Position numbers and translations under genes: made by a program. This document shows positions 34,876-43,544 of a stretch of 64,000 bases of DNA, in pieces (the first letter of the stretch is position 1; the number at the start of each line of letters is the position of its first letter). Origin of the DNA: Haloarcula ordinaria (lineage in GTDB: Archaea > Halobacteriota > Halobacteria > Halobacteriales > Haloarculaceae). The stretch spans positions 806,001 through 870,000 of the forward strand of contig NZ_CP119789.1 in NCBI RefSeq assembly GCF_029338275.1, written 5' to 3'. The notes beneath the pieces are model-generated. The model did no database searches, was not told the origin of the DNA, and was given only the letters and a program-made list of their open reading frames with translations.

Positions 34876-36783
34876 TCACCCGGACTGACAGAGCCGTCGC
34901 ACGGTCCGCATCGCCTCGTTGGTCTCACAGACGAGCGTCAGGTGGTCCCCCTTCTGGAGGACGAAATCGCCGTCCGGCACCGTGTCGGTCCCGCTGCGAC
35001 TCACCATCGCGACCAGACAGCCCTGGGGCAGGTCCTCGGTCACCGACGAGAGGGGGCGGTCGGTGAGCACGTCGTTCCCCAGTTCGACTTCGAGGACGTC
35101 GCCGGTCTTGGCGGCGTCGGACAGCCAGTGGGCGAGCGCCGGTCGCTCGATGGCGTCGTCCATGGCGTCCGCGACGGCGAAGCCCGCCGAGATGGTCTCG
35201 ACGTCGAGGTCCTCGAAGGCTTCGACGTTGTCGGGCTGGTTCGCCCGGGCGACGACGGTGTCGACGCCAAAGCGGGTCGTCGCGAGCTGTGCGACGAGCA
35301 GGTTCACGTCGTCGTCGGCGGTCGCGGCGACGACCACGCCCGCCCGGTCGGCGCCGGCTCGTTCCAGGACCGCCGCTGCGGTGGCGTCGCCGTCGACGAC
35401 GCGGTGGCCCGCCGTGCGGACCCGCTCGACCGTCTCTGGGTCGGAATCTATCAGGACCACCTCCTCGCCGCGGGCCTCGAAGCGGTCGGCCAGCTCCAGG
35501 CCGACTCGTCCAGCACCGACGATGAGCGTCTGCATGGGGAGGATGTCGAGCCGCTGTGCAATGTGTCTTGCCAGACCCCCTTGAAAGATGACGGTCGCGA
35601 AGATGACGAAGAAGACGGTGCCGACGAGCGTCGTCGCGGCGGTCGGGTTCGTCGGCCGCAGTTCGATCGCGAACAGGGTCGCCACGCTGGCCGGGATGAT
35701 ACCGCGTGGTCCGAGTGCGCCGACGAAGAGCCGCTCGCGGACCGACAGCGTGCCGCCGACCGTCGAGAGGAACACGCCCAGCAGTCGAACGAGCGCGACG
35801 ACGGTCACGACCGCGACGAGGCCGCCGAGTCCGAGCGTCTGGAGATCTTCGAGCGAGAGCAGCGCTGCGAGCACGACGAAGACAAAGGAGAGGACGAGCA
35901 GCGTGATGCCGCCCTTGAACTCCGCGACGGTGTCCTCGTGGGGGATGTCGGCGTTGCCGAGGACGACGCCGGCGGCGGCGACGGCGGCGATGCCCGCCTC
36001 AGAGAGGAGCGTGCTGCCGAGCGCGTAGGCGACGAGCGCGCCGACGAGGACCACCAGCCGGGCGTTTTCCGGCGCGTTGTCCTCAGAGAGCGTGACCCGG
36101 CGCAACAGGAGCGCGACCCCGCCGCCGACGACGACGCCGACGAATACGCCGGCGGCCAGGCGGGCGACGAACGCCTCGACGACGACCAGCGGGGACGACG
36201 AGTCGGCGACGACGAACTCGAAGGTCGCGACCGCGAGAATCGCGGCGTTGACGTCGTTGATGATGCCTTCCGTCTCCAGGGCCGCCGCGACTCGCTCGCG
36301 GACCGGGACGACGTTCATGATGGGTGTGATGACGGTCGGCCCGGTCGCGATGAGCAGCGAGCCGACGAGGACGGCCACCGGCCACGTCGTCCCGAACACG
36401 AACCGGACCGCGAGGGCAGTGCCGACGAGCGAGACGAGTGCGCCGACGGTGACCAGGCCCAGCGCCTCCCGTGAGGCCTCTCTGACGCGTTCAGTCGTCA
36501 GGTGGAACGCCCCCTCGAAGACGATGATACCGACGCTGAGACCGACGATGGCCTGGAGGCCGGCCTGTCCGAACACCGACGGGCTGACGAGGCCCAGGAC
36601 CTGTGGCCCGACGAGGACGCCACCGAGCAGCAGGAACGCGACGCTCGGGACCTTGAGGCGGTCGGCGAGCAGCTGCGCGCCGACACCGATAGCCGCGACG
36701 ATGACGACCGCCCCGATGAGTGATGTAGCGCCCGACACGGCGTTGTCGGCCGTTCGACAGCCAGGTCCATAGGTGTAGCCCAT
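34876..36783 (-). CDS. CPA-type cation/proton antiporter fused to TrkA domains
   Basis: 635 residues. About twelve transmembrane helices (20-410) carry the CPA family features GPTVITPIMN and TEGIINDVNAAILA with the ND pair of CPA1-like antiporters, and LGPRGIIPASVATLF. A cytosolic TrkA-N Rossmann domain follows (LIVGAGRVGLELADRFEARG, nucleotide-binding), then a TrkA-C domain with LEVELGNDVLTDRPLSSV. It likely moves Na+ or K+ against H+ and is gated by NAD(H) or nucleotide. For a salt-in organism this is central to ion balance. It is divergent from the alpha/beta-hydrolase with 45 bases between. Confidence 0.93.
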   Translation of the reverse strand: MGYTYGPGCRTADNAVSGATSLIGAVVIVAAIGVGAQLLADRLKVPSVAFLLLGGVLVGPQVLGLVSPSVFGQAGLQAIVGLSVGIIVFEGAFHLTTERVREASREALGLVTVGALVSLVGTALAVRFVFGTTWPVAVLVGSLLIATGPTVITPIMNVVPVRERVAAALETEGIINDVNAAILAVATFEFVVADSSSPLVVVEAFVARLAAGVFVGVVVGGGVALLLRRVTLSEDNAPENARLVVLVGALVAYALGSTLLSEAGIAAVAAAGVVLGNADIPHEDTVAEFKGGITLLVLSFVFVVLAALLSLEDLQTLGLGGLVAVVTVVALVRLLGVFLSTVGGTLSVRERLFVGALGPRGIIPASVATLFAIELRPTNPTAATTLVGTVFFVIFATVIFQGGLARHIAQRLDILPMQTLIVGAGRVGLELADRFEARGEEVVLIDSDPETVERVRTAGHRVVDGDATAAAVLERAGADRAGVVVAATADDDVNLLVAQLATTRFGVDTVVARANQPDNVEAFEDLDVETISAGFAVADAMDDAIERPALAHWLSDAAKTGDVLEVELGNDVLTDRPLSSVTEDLPQGCLVAMVSRSGTDTVPDGDFVLQKGDHLTLVCETNEAMRTVRRLCQSG

Positions 36784-36828
36784 CGAAAGAGTCAGGCGGT
36801 CGCCGGAGGAAGGAGGACCGAGAGAGCA

Positions 36829-37599
36829 ATGCCGACCACCACGAACCGCGGCGTCTCACTGCACTACGAAGCTGAGGGCGACGGGCCATGTGTTGCCTTC
36901 GTGGGTGACGTCGGGTACGGCGCCTGGCTGTGGGGCTGGCACTACGACGCCCTGCCGGCGTTCGAGACGCTCGTCTGGGACCTGCGCGGGACCGGCGACT
37001 CGGACGCGCCGGCGGGTCCCTACACCGTCGGGACGCTGGCGGCCGACCTCGAAGCGGTCCTCTCGGACCACGGGGTCGGTTCGGTCCACCTCGTCGGTGC
37101 GGGACTCGGCGGGATGGTTGCCCTCCAGTACGCTCACCGGTACAACCGCGCGCGGACGCTGACGCTGTACTGTACCGCCGCGTCTGGAAGCGACGTGGAC
37201 GCCGACGCGCTCGCCGACCTGTCGTTGGACAACGGTTCGGACGCCTCGCTCGAGGGCGCGTTCTCCGAGGCGTTCCGGACCGCTGACCCCGACCTGCTGG
37301 ACCGAATCTCGGAGTGGCGACGCGCGGACGACGCCACGGGCGACGCCTTCGAGGCCCAGGCCGCCTCGATGACGGAGTTCGACGCACCGCCGCTGTACGA
37401 GGTCACGCTACCGACCGAGGTGTACTACGGCGTCGACGACCCGGTGGTGCCGGCGAGTGCTGCCGAGGCCCTGGGCGCGGACCTCCCCCGGGGGACCGCC
37501 ACCGCCGTCGAGGGCCGCCACTGCTGTTACGTCGAGCACGCGACCGTCGTCACCGACCGACTCGTGTCGTTCCTGGACGAACACACGGATCGAGAATGA
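36829..37599 (+). CDS. Alpha/beta-hydrolase fold protein lacking the nucleophile serine
   Basis: 256 residues. The fold is clear: RGVSLHYEAEGDGPCVAFVG, the LVWDLRGTGDSDAP strand, VHLVGAGLGGMVALQ, VYYGVDDPVVP with the late acid, and a His-containing end RHCCYVEHA. At the nucleophile elbow the expected GxSxG reads GAGLGG, so the serine is replaced by glycine. The protein is probably non-hydrolytic or uses a different mechanism. Length and strand order are otherwise normal, and no frameshift is apparent. Confidence 0.87.
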   Translation: MPTTTNRGVSLHYEAEGDGPCVAFVGDVGYGAWLWGWHYDALPAFETLVWDLRGTGDSDAPAGPYTVGTLAADLEAVLSDHGVGSVHLVGAGLGGMVALQYAHRYNRARTLTLYCTAASGSDVDADALADLSLDNGSDASLEGAFSEAFRTADPDLLDRISEWRRADDATGDAFEAQAASMTEFDAPPLYEVTLPTEVYYGVDDPVVPASAAEALGADLPRGTATAVEGRHCCYVEHATVVTDRLVSFLDEHTDRE

Positions 37600-37646
37600 C
37601 GGACCGACAACCGAGTTTCGGCCGTCTCGTACTTGGAAGCGGGCGG

Positions 37647-37779
37647 GACTGAAAGGGGCCGGGCGCTCGGGCCGAAGGGCAGTCGCTGGGCGGGTCACTA
37701 TCCGAGCGAACGGCAGTGAGCGAGGATATCCCGCCCAGCGGCCCCGAGCGCCCGGGGGCTTTCTGGTTGTTCTCTGCGC
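37647..37779. repeat. Long palindromic intergenic repeat element B
   Basis: The 281-base gap 37600-37880 carries nested inverted repeats. The outer arms are GAAAGGGGCCGGGCGCTCGG and CCGAGCGCCCGGGGGCTTTC. The inner arms are CGCTGGGCGGG and CCCGCCCAGCG, with TATCC/GGATA near the tip. The right end GGGGGCTTTCTGGTTGTTC shares GGCTTTCTGG with element C near 55800. The RNA or single-stranded DNA would form a very stable hairpin. No protein gene is visible in the gap. Confidence 0.6.
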
Positions 37780-37880
37780 CAGTCGAACCGTTCACTTGAG
37801 GTAACTCGTCCGTCACGAGGACCGGCAGGAACTGCCAGTGGTACGTGGGTTTTTCGGCGTCGGGCGATAGAGCACAGACG

Positions 37881-38621
37881 ATGAGTCTCCGCATCGCCCT
37901 GCTGAACGCAGCCCACGACGGCGAGGAGAACCGCCGGAACTTCCGGCGGGAACTCGACGCCGACCTCGTGGAATACGACGTCACCGAACGCGAACTGCCC
38001 GACACCGTCGCGTTCGACGCGTGTCTGGTGACGGGCTCGCGGGCGTCGGTCTACTGGGACGAGCCGTGGATCGCGGCCCTGACCGAGTGGGTCCGCGACG
38101 CCATCGACCGCGGGCTACCGTTCCTGGGCGTGTGTTTCGGCCACCAGCTCCTCGCGCACGCGCTGGGCGGTCGCGTCGAGCCGATGGACGACTACGAGAT
38201 CGGCTATCGGACCGTCGAACACGACGGCGAGAACGAGCTGCTGGCCGGTGTCGACGACGAGTTTACCGTCTTCACCACCCACTCGGACACCGTCGCCGAA
38301 CTGCCGCCGGACGCGACCCAGTTCGCCGAGAACGACTACGGCGTCCACGGCTTCCGAAAGGGCCACGTCTTCGCCGTGCAGTTCCACCCCGAGTACGACG
38401 CCGAGACGGCTCGCGAAATCGCCGCGAGCAAGGACCAGCTGGCCGACGAGCGGGTCGAGCGCGTCCTCGCCGACATCACCGAGGCGAACTACCGGGCGGC
38501 CTGTGAGGCAAAACGCCTCTTCGAGAACTTCACTGAGTACGTCCGGACCACCCAGCGCGGCGTCGGCGACGAACTGACCGCCGGAGCGGCGGACGGGGTC
38601 GTCGCCAGCGACGACGACTGA
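37881..38621 (+). CDS. Class I glutamine amidotransferase (GMP synthase-like)
   Basis: 246 residues. The catalytic triad of class I amidotransferases is visible: nucleophile Cys in LGVCFGHQLLAHALGG, and His and Glu in VQFHPEYD. The rest resembles the stand-alone amidotransferases related to the GuaA N-terminal domain: it has no synthetase domain and no adjacent partner gene. The natural amide donor is glutamine or a gamma-glutamyl compound; the acceptor is unknown. The start is the ATG at 37881. Confidence 0.9.
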   Translation: MSLRIALLNAAHDGEENRRNFRRELDADLVEYDVTERELPDTVAFDACLVTGSRASVYWDEPWIAALTEWVRDAIDRGLPFLGVCFGHQLLAHALGGRVEPMDDYEIGYRTVEHDGENELLAGVDDEFTVFTTHSDTVAELPPDATQFAENDYGVHGFRKGHVFAVQFHPEYDAETAREIAASKDQLADERVERVLADITEANYRAACEAKRLFENFTEYVRTTQRGVGDELTAGAADGVVASDDD

Positions 38622-38639
38622 ACGGGCGGCGGTCGATTT

Positions 38640-39134
38640 TCAGCCGCGGAGGTGACCGAGCAGCTCGTGCTCTGCCGTGAGCACACCGACCGCTAGCAGG
38701 ACGATGGCTCCCTCCATCGGCTTCGAGAGGATGCCCAGGCCCACGATGAGCGTCGTGGCACAGGCCGGGGCGTGGCCGGTGTCGGTCGCGATCATCCCGG
38801 CCGTCGTCAGCACGACGGCGACGACGCCGCTGGCGGCAAGGCGGAGCGTCCCCACTGTCGTGGGTGTCATCGCGGCGGTGAAGACGACGCCACCGGCGAC
38901 GGCGTGGTAGGCGAGGAGGCCGGCGACGACGCCGACGGCGTGGCCGCCGACCACGCGCCGGGCCGCGCTGGTCGGGGCCGACGGCCGTGTGGCATAGAGG
39001 TACGCCGTCGGGCCGAGACTCGGGAAGAGAAAGGGGAGGCCGCTGAACCAGACGAGCGCGCCCAGCACCGACAGCAGGGCGCCGACCCGCCCGCTCTCCC
39101 GGAGCCAGGCGCGGCGCTGCTGTGTCCGTCTCAC
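38640..39134 (-). CDS. HPP-family membrane protein
   Basis: 164 residues from a GTG start, four hydrophobic segments (GALLSVLGALVWFSGLPFLF, VVGGHAVGVVAGLLAYHAV, VVAVVLTTAGMIATDTG, IVGLGILSKPMEGAIVLLAV). The HPP-family hallmark region appears as SLGPTAYLYATRPSAP and the later TDTGHAPACATTL. Some HPP proteins carry nitrite into chloroplasts; in haloarchaea the substrate is unknown. Confidence 0.86.
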   Translation of the reverse strand: MRRTQQRRAWLRESGRVGALLSVLGALVWFSGLPFLFPSLGPTAYLYATRPSAPTSAARRVVGGHAVGVVAGLLAYHAVAGGVVFTAAMTPTTVGTLRLAASGVVAVVLTTAGMIATDTGHAPACATTLIVGLGILSKPMEGAIVLLAVGVLTAEHELLGHLRG

Positions 39135-39215
39135 CGTGGCTGTGGGTCAGTTTCGCCCGAGAAAACGGTGACGGTCGAGGACAGCCTTTTCGAGTCATCG
39201 AGCGTACGCCCCCGT

Positions 39216-39722
39216 ATGCGACTGCTCATCCTCGTCGGCACGCTCTGTCTCACCGCCGGCTGTCTCGGCCTCGGCGACCCACAGCCCGACCCGACCCAGG
39301 AACTCCAGGTGTCGATAGACAACGCCCACGACCAGGACTACGTGGTCCAGGTCGCCGTCGTCCCTGACGGGCCGACGACGGTCGAACTCACGTTCGCCAA
39401 CGGGACGAACGTCACGCGGTCCACCGACTCGCTGGTCGGCAGTTCCCCGACGCAACTGGGCACCGTGACCGACGTGCAGTTCGTCGGCGCGACCCGCAGC
39501 GAGGCATACGAAGTGCCGGCCAACAGCGGAGTCGGCACAACCGTCCGGGGCCTCGAACCGGGGTCGTCGGTCTGGTTGCTCGTCTGGACCACGGACGATC
39601 GGTCACAGGTGCGCTCCTGGACCCGGTCCAGTTGCAGCCCCGAGACGGCTGTCGTCGTCGCGGACCTCGACGTCGCGAGTGACGGGAGCATCGGCCTCGG
39701 GACGGTGTGTGAATCGCCGTAG
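39216..39722 (+). CDS. Predicted secreted lipoprotein
   Basis: 168 residues. The signal MRLLILVGTLCLTAGC carries a lipobox ending at Cys16, so the mature protein should be lipid-anchored outside. The mature part is beta-rich with LQVSIDNAHDQDYVVQVAV and SSVWLLVWTTDDRSQ, and ends with two further Cys (SSCSPE, GTVCES) that may pair. It resembles other small haloarchaeal lipoproteins. I do not recognise a family or a partner. Confidence 0.84.
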   Translation: MRLLILVGTLCLTAGCLGLGDPQPDPTQELQVSIDNAHDQDYVVQVAVVPDGPTTVELTFANGTNVTRSTDSLVGSSPTQLGTVTDVQFVGATRSEAYEVPANSGVGTTVRGLEPGSSVWLLVWTTDDRSQVRSWTRSSCSPETAVVVADLDVASDGSIGLGTVCESP

Positions 39723-39769
39723 GGCCCCCGACGCAGTGGTGACGACCCTCGGAAATACGGGGCCCAGCC

Positions 39770-39937
39770 TCAGTCCTCGTCTGTCGCGCGGGTCTTGAGC
39801 CACTCGTCGAGCAGGTCACTGGCCGCCGCGTCGCGGTTGTCGCGGTGGTCCTTGAACGCCTTCTCGTCGAGCGCCTCCAGCAGCGCCTCGTCGAGTTCGA
39901 TATCGACCGTCTCGAGTTCGAGGAACGTCTCGTCCAT
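39770..39937 (-). CDS. Small acidic helical protein, possibly ribbon-helix-helix-like
   Basis: 55 residues: MDETFLELETVDIELDEALL, then a helical stretch with KAFKDHRDNRDAAASDLL and DEWLKTRATDED. A strand followed by two helices is the layout of ribbon-helix-helix proteins, but the acidic content is high and the family is not recognised. A TATA-like GATATATG (39963-39970 on the minus strand) lies about 30 nt before the ATG, which supports the gene. Confidence 0.72.
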   Translation of the reverse strand: MDETFLELETVDIELDEALLEALDEKAFKDHRDNRDAAASDLLDEWLKTRATDED

Positions 39938-40079
39938 CGGCTATCCACTCACAGTCCCGCGGACATATATCCTCGTCAGACGACTGTCGTCCGTCTGCCT
40001 GACGGCCCCGCCGCTGCCGGTCGGTTTCACGCGCCGTCGGGGTCGAAAGTCACTCGGTCACGCCGGTCGAGGTGCGGAT

Positions 40080-40382
40080 ATGGAGCGCACGCGCCTCGAC
40101 TTCGACCGCTACTTCGAGGTCGTCATGGAGACCGACGAGGCACAGGCTGCCGAGATGACCGTGGCCCCCGGACGAACCGTCGGCGGGCCCGACAACTACC
40201 ACTCCGAGAGCGACCAGTGGCTCTTCGTCGTGCACGGGTCGGGACTCGTCACCGTCGACGGCGACACCCAGCGCGTCGAGGCGGGCGACCTGCTGCGTAT
40301 CGAGGCCGGCGAGCGCCACGGTATCGAGAACGACGACGACGAGCAACTGGAGACGGTGAACTTCTACACGCCGCCGCGATAG
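40080..40382 (+). CDS. Small single-domain cupin
   Basis: 100 residues. One cupin barrel: GGPDNYHSESDQWLFVVHG gives motif 1 with His and a Ser/Asp pair, and EAGDLLRIEAGERHGIEN gives motif 2 with the late His. It probably binds a metal. It is not close in sequence to the cupin plus zinc-ribbon protein at 13933-14400. The neighbours give no hint of substrate. The start is the ATG at 40080. Confidence 0.88.
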   Translation: MERTRLDFDRYFEVVMETDEAQAAEMTVAPGRTVGGPDNYHSESDQWLFVVHGSGLVTVDGDTQRVEAGDLLRIEAGERHGIENDDDEQLETVNFYTPPR

Positions 40383-40475
40383 TTTCGCGGCCTGTGTCTT
40401 TTCACCGCCCGCGCTATTTCCGCGGCCCGTGCCACGGCGCGGCCCACGCTCTCGCGGTCCGCGTAGCGGCCCGCG

Positions 40476-41552
40476 CTACGCCACGCCGGCCTGCTCGTCC
40501 ATCGGGTCGCGGATGTCACCGACGACCGCTTCGAGTGCGTCGGTCACCGTGACCAGTCCGAGCACCTCGCCGTCCTCCATGACGAGCGCGAGCTCCTGGC
40601 TCTCGGCCTGGAACCGGTCGATGGCGTCGCTGACGCTCGTATCGGCGGTTATCGTCATCGGCGGGGCGGCGACCGACTCCAGGTCGACGCCGTCCAGCAG
40701 GCTCCCGTCGAGTGGCTCCTCGCCCTGCTCGCGGACCAGTTCGGGGACGTAGACGATGCCCAGGAACGCCTCGGTCGACGCACCGAACAGTGGGTAGCGG
40801 GTGTGTGGCGTCTCGGCGACCCGCCGGGCGTTGGTCGCGTCGTCGTCGGTCGTCGACAGCGCGACCACGTCCGCGATGGGAACCATCACGTCACGCACCT
40901 GCTGGTCGCCGACGTGCAGCGCCGCCAGAACCTCCTCGCGGCGCTCCTCGGAGAGGTCGCCCTCTTCGAGGACCGTGCCCAGTTTCCGGCGGAGGTCGCC
41001 CCGCGTCTCGATGACCTCCTCCTCGGTCTCGAGCCACGCGCCGGACATCTCGACGCCGAACAGCGACAGCGTCCACTTCGCGACCCGGTCCCCGATGGCG
41101 ATGAGCGGCGAGATGAGCTTCGCGAAGTAGTACAGCGGCGTCGCGCCGTGCCGGCAGACGAACTTCGCGCGCTCGACGCCGAGGTAGGTCGGCGTCTGCT
41201 CGCCGTGGGTCAGGTGGACGAGGTTGATGATGATGAAGGCGATGGCTGCGCCGACGCCGATACCCGCGAGGCGGGACCCGGCGAAGTACGGTTCGAAGAT
41301 GGCAGCGAGCGCCGGTTCGGCGACGATTCCCACCGCGATGGAGGAGGCGGTGATGCCGACCTGGCAGCTCGTCAGGTATATCTCGAGGGCGTCGGTCATC
41401 TCCCAGGCCCGGCGCAGGCCCGGTTCGTCGAACTCCGATTCGGGGTACTGTCTGGCGCGTGTCAGCGCGAACTCGATGGCGACGAAGAAGCCGTTCGCGA
41501 GGATGAGACCGAGGCCAGCGACCAGTCTGGCGGCGAGTTCCACCGATTGCAT
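40476..41552 (-). CDS. DUF21/CBS hemolysin C-family membrane protein (CNNM/CorC-like)
   Basis: 358 residues. An N-terminal DUF21 (CNNM) transmembrane domain with four hydrophobic segments (LVAGLGLILANGFFVAIEFA to INLVHLTHGEQTPTYLG) is followed by a pair of CBS domains (about 190-345) with VRDVMVPIADVVAL and MTITADTSVSDAIDRFQ. The C-terminal CorC_HlyC domain is missing, as in some archaeal members. Relatives move Mg2+ or act as regulators of it. The start is the ATG at 41552. Confidence 0.9.
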   Translation of the reverse strand: MQSVELAARLVAGLGLILANGFFVAIEFALTRARQYPESEFDEPGLRRAWEMTDALEIYLTSCQVGITASSIAVGIVAEPALAAIFEPYFAGSRLAGIGVGAAIAFIIINLVHLTHGEQTPTYLGVERAKFVCRHGATPLYYFAKLISPLIAIGDRVAKWTLSLFGVEMSGAWLETEEEVIETRGDLRRKLGTVLEEGDLSEERREEVLAALHVGDQQVRDVMVPIADVVALSTTDDDATNARRVAETPHTRYPLFGASTEAFLGIVYVPELVREQGEEPLDGSLLDGVDLESVAAPPMTITADTSVSDAIDRFQAESQELALVMEDGEVLGLVTVTDALEAVVGDIRDPMDEQAGVA

Positions 41553-41590
41553 CGGGACCTGGTTCGCCCCCAGGGCCGGAAAAAGTGGCG

Positions 41591-42529
41591 TTACGCGCTC
41601 AGACCGTATTCGACCCCGGTCTCGTCCTCGGAGACCGACCAGAGCCGCCGTGCCGTCTCGCGGTCGTAGGACTCGTCGTTCGAGCGCTGGAACTCCGGAT
41701 GGCCGCGCATGTCCAGCAGCCCGCCGGGGCCGACGTACTCGCCGCCGCTCACGCGGTCCGCCGTCGCCGCGAACAGCATCGGGAGCGCCCCCTTGGCCGC
41801 CGACTGTCCGAGCACCGCGTTGGCGACTTTCATCCCGGCCAACCTGAGCGCCGACCCCGACTCGCGGGGGCCGCGATACTGGAGGTTCGTGGCCGCGTAG
41901 CCCGGGTGACACGCCACGGCGGTCACGTCGCCGACGTCCGCCGAATCGAGCCGTCGCTCGAGCTCGTAGGTGAAGAGGAGGTTCGCCAGCTTGCTCTGGC
42001 CGTAGGCGGACCACTTCCCGTAGGACTGCTCTCTGTGCAGGTCCTCGAAGTCCATCGTCCCCATCTCGTGGGCGCCGCTTGACTGCGTGACGACGCGCGC
42101 CTCGCCGGCACTGGCCCGTAGCGCCGGCAGGAGGTGGCCGGTGAGTGCGTAGTGGCCGAGGTGGTTCACGCCCAGCTGCATCTCGAAGCCGTCGGCGGTC
42201 TCCTGGCGGGGAATCGCCATCACGCCGGCGTTGTTACAGAGGACGTCGACGGCGTCGTAGTCCTCGCGGACGCCCTCGGCGAACGTCTCGACGCTCTCGA
42301 GGTCGGCGAGGTCGCACCGTCTGACCTCGAGGTCGGCGTCGGGCACCGCCTCGCGTGTCTCCGCCGCCGCCCGCTCGCCGCGCTCGACGCTCCGGCAGGC
42401 CATCACGACGGTCGCGCCCTTCCGCGCGAACGCCTCGGTCCCCTCGCGTCCGAGGCCGCTGTTCGCGCCGGTCACGACGACTGTCTCGTCCTCGAGTGTC
42501 GGCATCTCGTCGGCTGTCCAGCCGGTCAT
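41591..42529 (-). CDS. Short-chain dehydrogenase/reductase
   Basis: 312 residues, a Rossmann-fold oxidoreductase. Motifs: nucleotide-binding TGANSGLGREGTE, DLADLESVETFA, NNAGVMAIP, catalytic Ser in TQSSGAHEMG and the YGQSK Tyr-Lys pair. The form resembles retinol dehydrogenase/WW-oxidoreductase-like SDRs that take NADP. The substrate is not visible. The start is the ATG at 42529; 81 bases separate it from the divergent glutaredoxin gene. Confidence 0.92.
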   Translation of the reverse strand: MTGWTADEMPTLEDETVVVTGANSGLGREGTEAFARKGATVVMACRSVERGERAAAETREAVPDADLEVRRCDLADLESVETFAEGVREDYDAVDVLCNNAGVMAIPRQETADGFEMQLGVNHLGHYALTGHLLPALRASAGEARVVTQSSGAHEMGTMDFEDLHREQSYGKWSAYGQSKLANLLFTYELERRLDSADVGDVTAVACHPGYAATNLQYRGPRESGSALRLAGMKVANAVLGQSAAKGALPMLFAATADRVSGGEYVGPGGLLDMRGHPEFQRSNDESYDRETARRLWSVSEDETGVEYGLSA

Positions 42530-42610
42530 ACCCACCGGTAGCGCCCCTGCCCACTCAAGGCCTCCGCCATACCAGTAGGGCATTTGTCGCTCGCGCCCCA
42601 AGCGACGACG

Positions 42611-42859
42611 ATGAGCGACGTCTCTGTCACGGTGTACACGCGCGCGGACTGCCACCTCTGTGACGACGCCGTCGAGACCATCCGTCGGGTCGCCGACGAC
42701 GAGGGGGTCACGCTGGACCTCGACCTGGTCGACGTCGACACCGACCCCGACCTCCGCGAGGCGTACGGCGAGCGGGTGCCGTACGTCCTCGTCGACGGTC
42801 AGCCGGCGTTCAAGTACCACGTCGACGAGGCGCGCCTGCGCGAGAAACTGTCCGACTAG
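42611..42859 (+). CDS. Glutaredoxin-like thiol-disulfide protein
   Basis: 82 residues with a thioredoxin-like fold: VTVYTRADCHLCDDAVETI holds the redox CHLC pair, the cis-Pro region is ERVPYVLVDGQPAF, and the end is YHVDEARLREKL. It is close to the DUF836/glutaredoxin-family type. It may reduce protein disulfides with a gamma-glutamylcysteine system, as haloarchaea lack glutathione; that role is inference. Its stop overlaps the stop of thiE on the other strand through a shared CTAG. Confidence 0.92.
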   Translation: MSDVSVTVYTRADCHLCDDAVETIRRVADDEGVTLDLDLVDVDTDPDLREAYGERVPYVLVDGQPAFKYHVDEARLREKLSD

Positions 42860-43499
42860 CGCTCCCGACGACCCCGTTCGACCGCCTCCCGAAGGTCCCG
42901 CGTCGCGGCGGTCGGGTCCGCCGCCCCGGTGATGGCGCTGATGACCGCGACGCCGTCGGCCCCGCCGCGGCGACGTCGGCCGCGTTCGCCGCCGTGATGC
43001 CGCCGATGCCCACGAGCGGGACGTCGACGGCGTCGGCGATGGCTGCCACCCGCGCCGGGCCGATGCCGTGTTCGTCCTCGTCGACGTCGTCCTTCGAGTC
43101 GGTCCGGTACACCGCGCCGACGCCCAGGTAGTCGGCGCCCGCGGCCGCGGCAGCCTCCGCGCCCGCGACTGTCGAGACCGACCGGCCGACGACGGCCCCA
43201 TCGCCCAGTAGTTCGCGAGCGACCGACACCGGCAGGTCGTCGTCGCCGAGGTGGACGCCGTCGGCGTCGACCGCCTGCGCGAGGTCCACCCGGTCGTTGA
43301 CGACGAAGGTGACGCCGGCCTCGCGGGTCACCTCGCGCAGGTCCAGGCCCAGCTCGTAGCGCTCCCGCGCGCTCCGGTCTTTCTCCCGGAGTTGCACGAC
43401 GCCGACGCCGCCCTCGATGGCCGCCTCGACGACCGCCCGCGTCGACCGCCCCGCGGAGAGCGATTCCTGTGTCACGAGATACACGTCCAAGTCGACCAT
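42856..43499 (-). pseudogene. thiE: ThiE, thiamine phosphate synthase, broken by a -1 frameshift
   Basis: ThiE joins HMP-PP and HET-P to make thiamine phosphate. Most of the protein is intact: LVTQESLSAGRSTRAVV, VVQLREKDRSARER, FVVNDRVDLAQAVDADGVHL, VGRSVSTVAGAEAA, DYLGVGAVYRTDSKDD, GIGGITAANAADV. Just after this the frame is lost. Adding one base in the four-C run at 42960-42963 restores the expected end with ADGVAVISAITGAADP and a stop at 42856, giving 214 residues, the family length. As written, the phosphate-binding C-terminus is scrambled. Either a sequencing error or a real inactivating change is possible. Confidence 0.85.
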
Positions 43500-43544
43500 A
43501 CCGGCCGTCGGTCCGCTCGCGTCCTGATTCTTACGCTCGCGCGC

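Noticed and set aside
37647..37779. Element B as a simple transcription terminator of the hydrolase gene
   Set aside because: The nested arms are far longer than needed for a terminator and share end sequence with other elements; archaeal termination mostly uses T-rich tracts.
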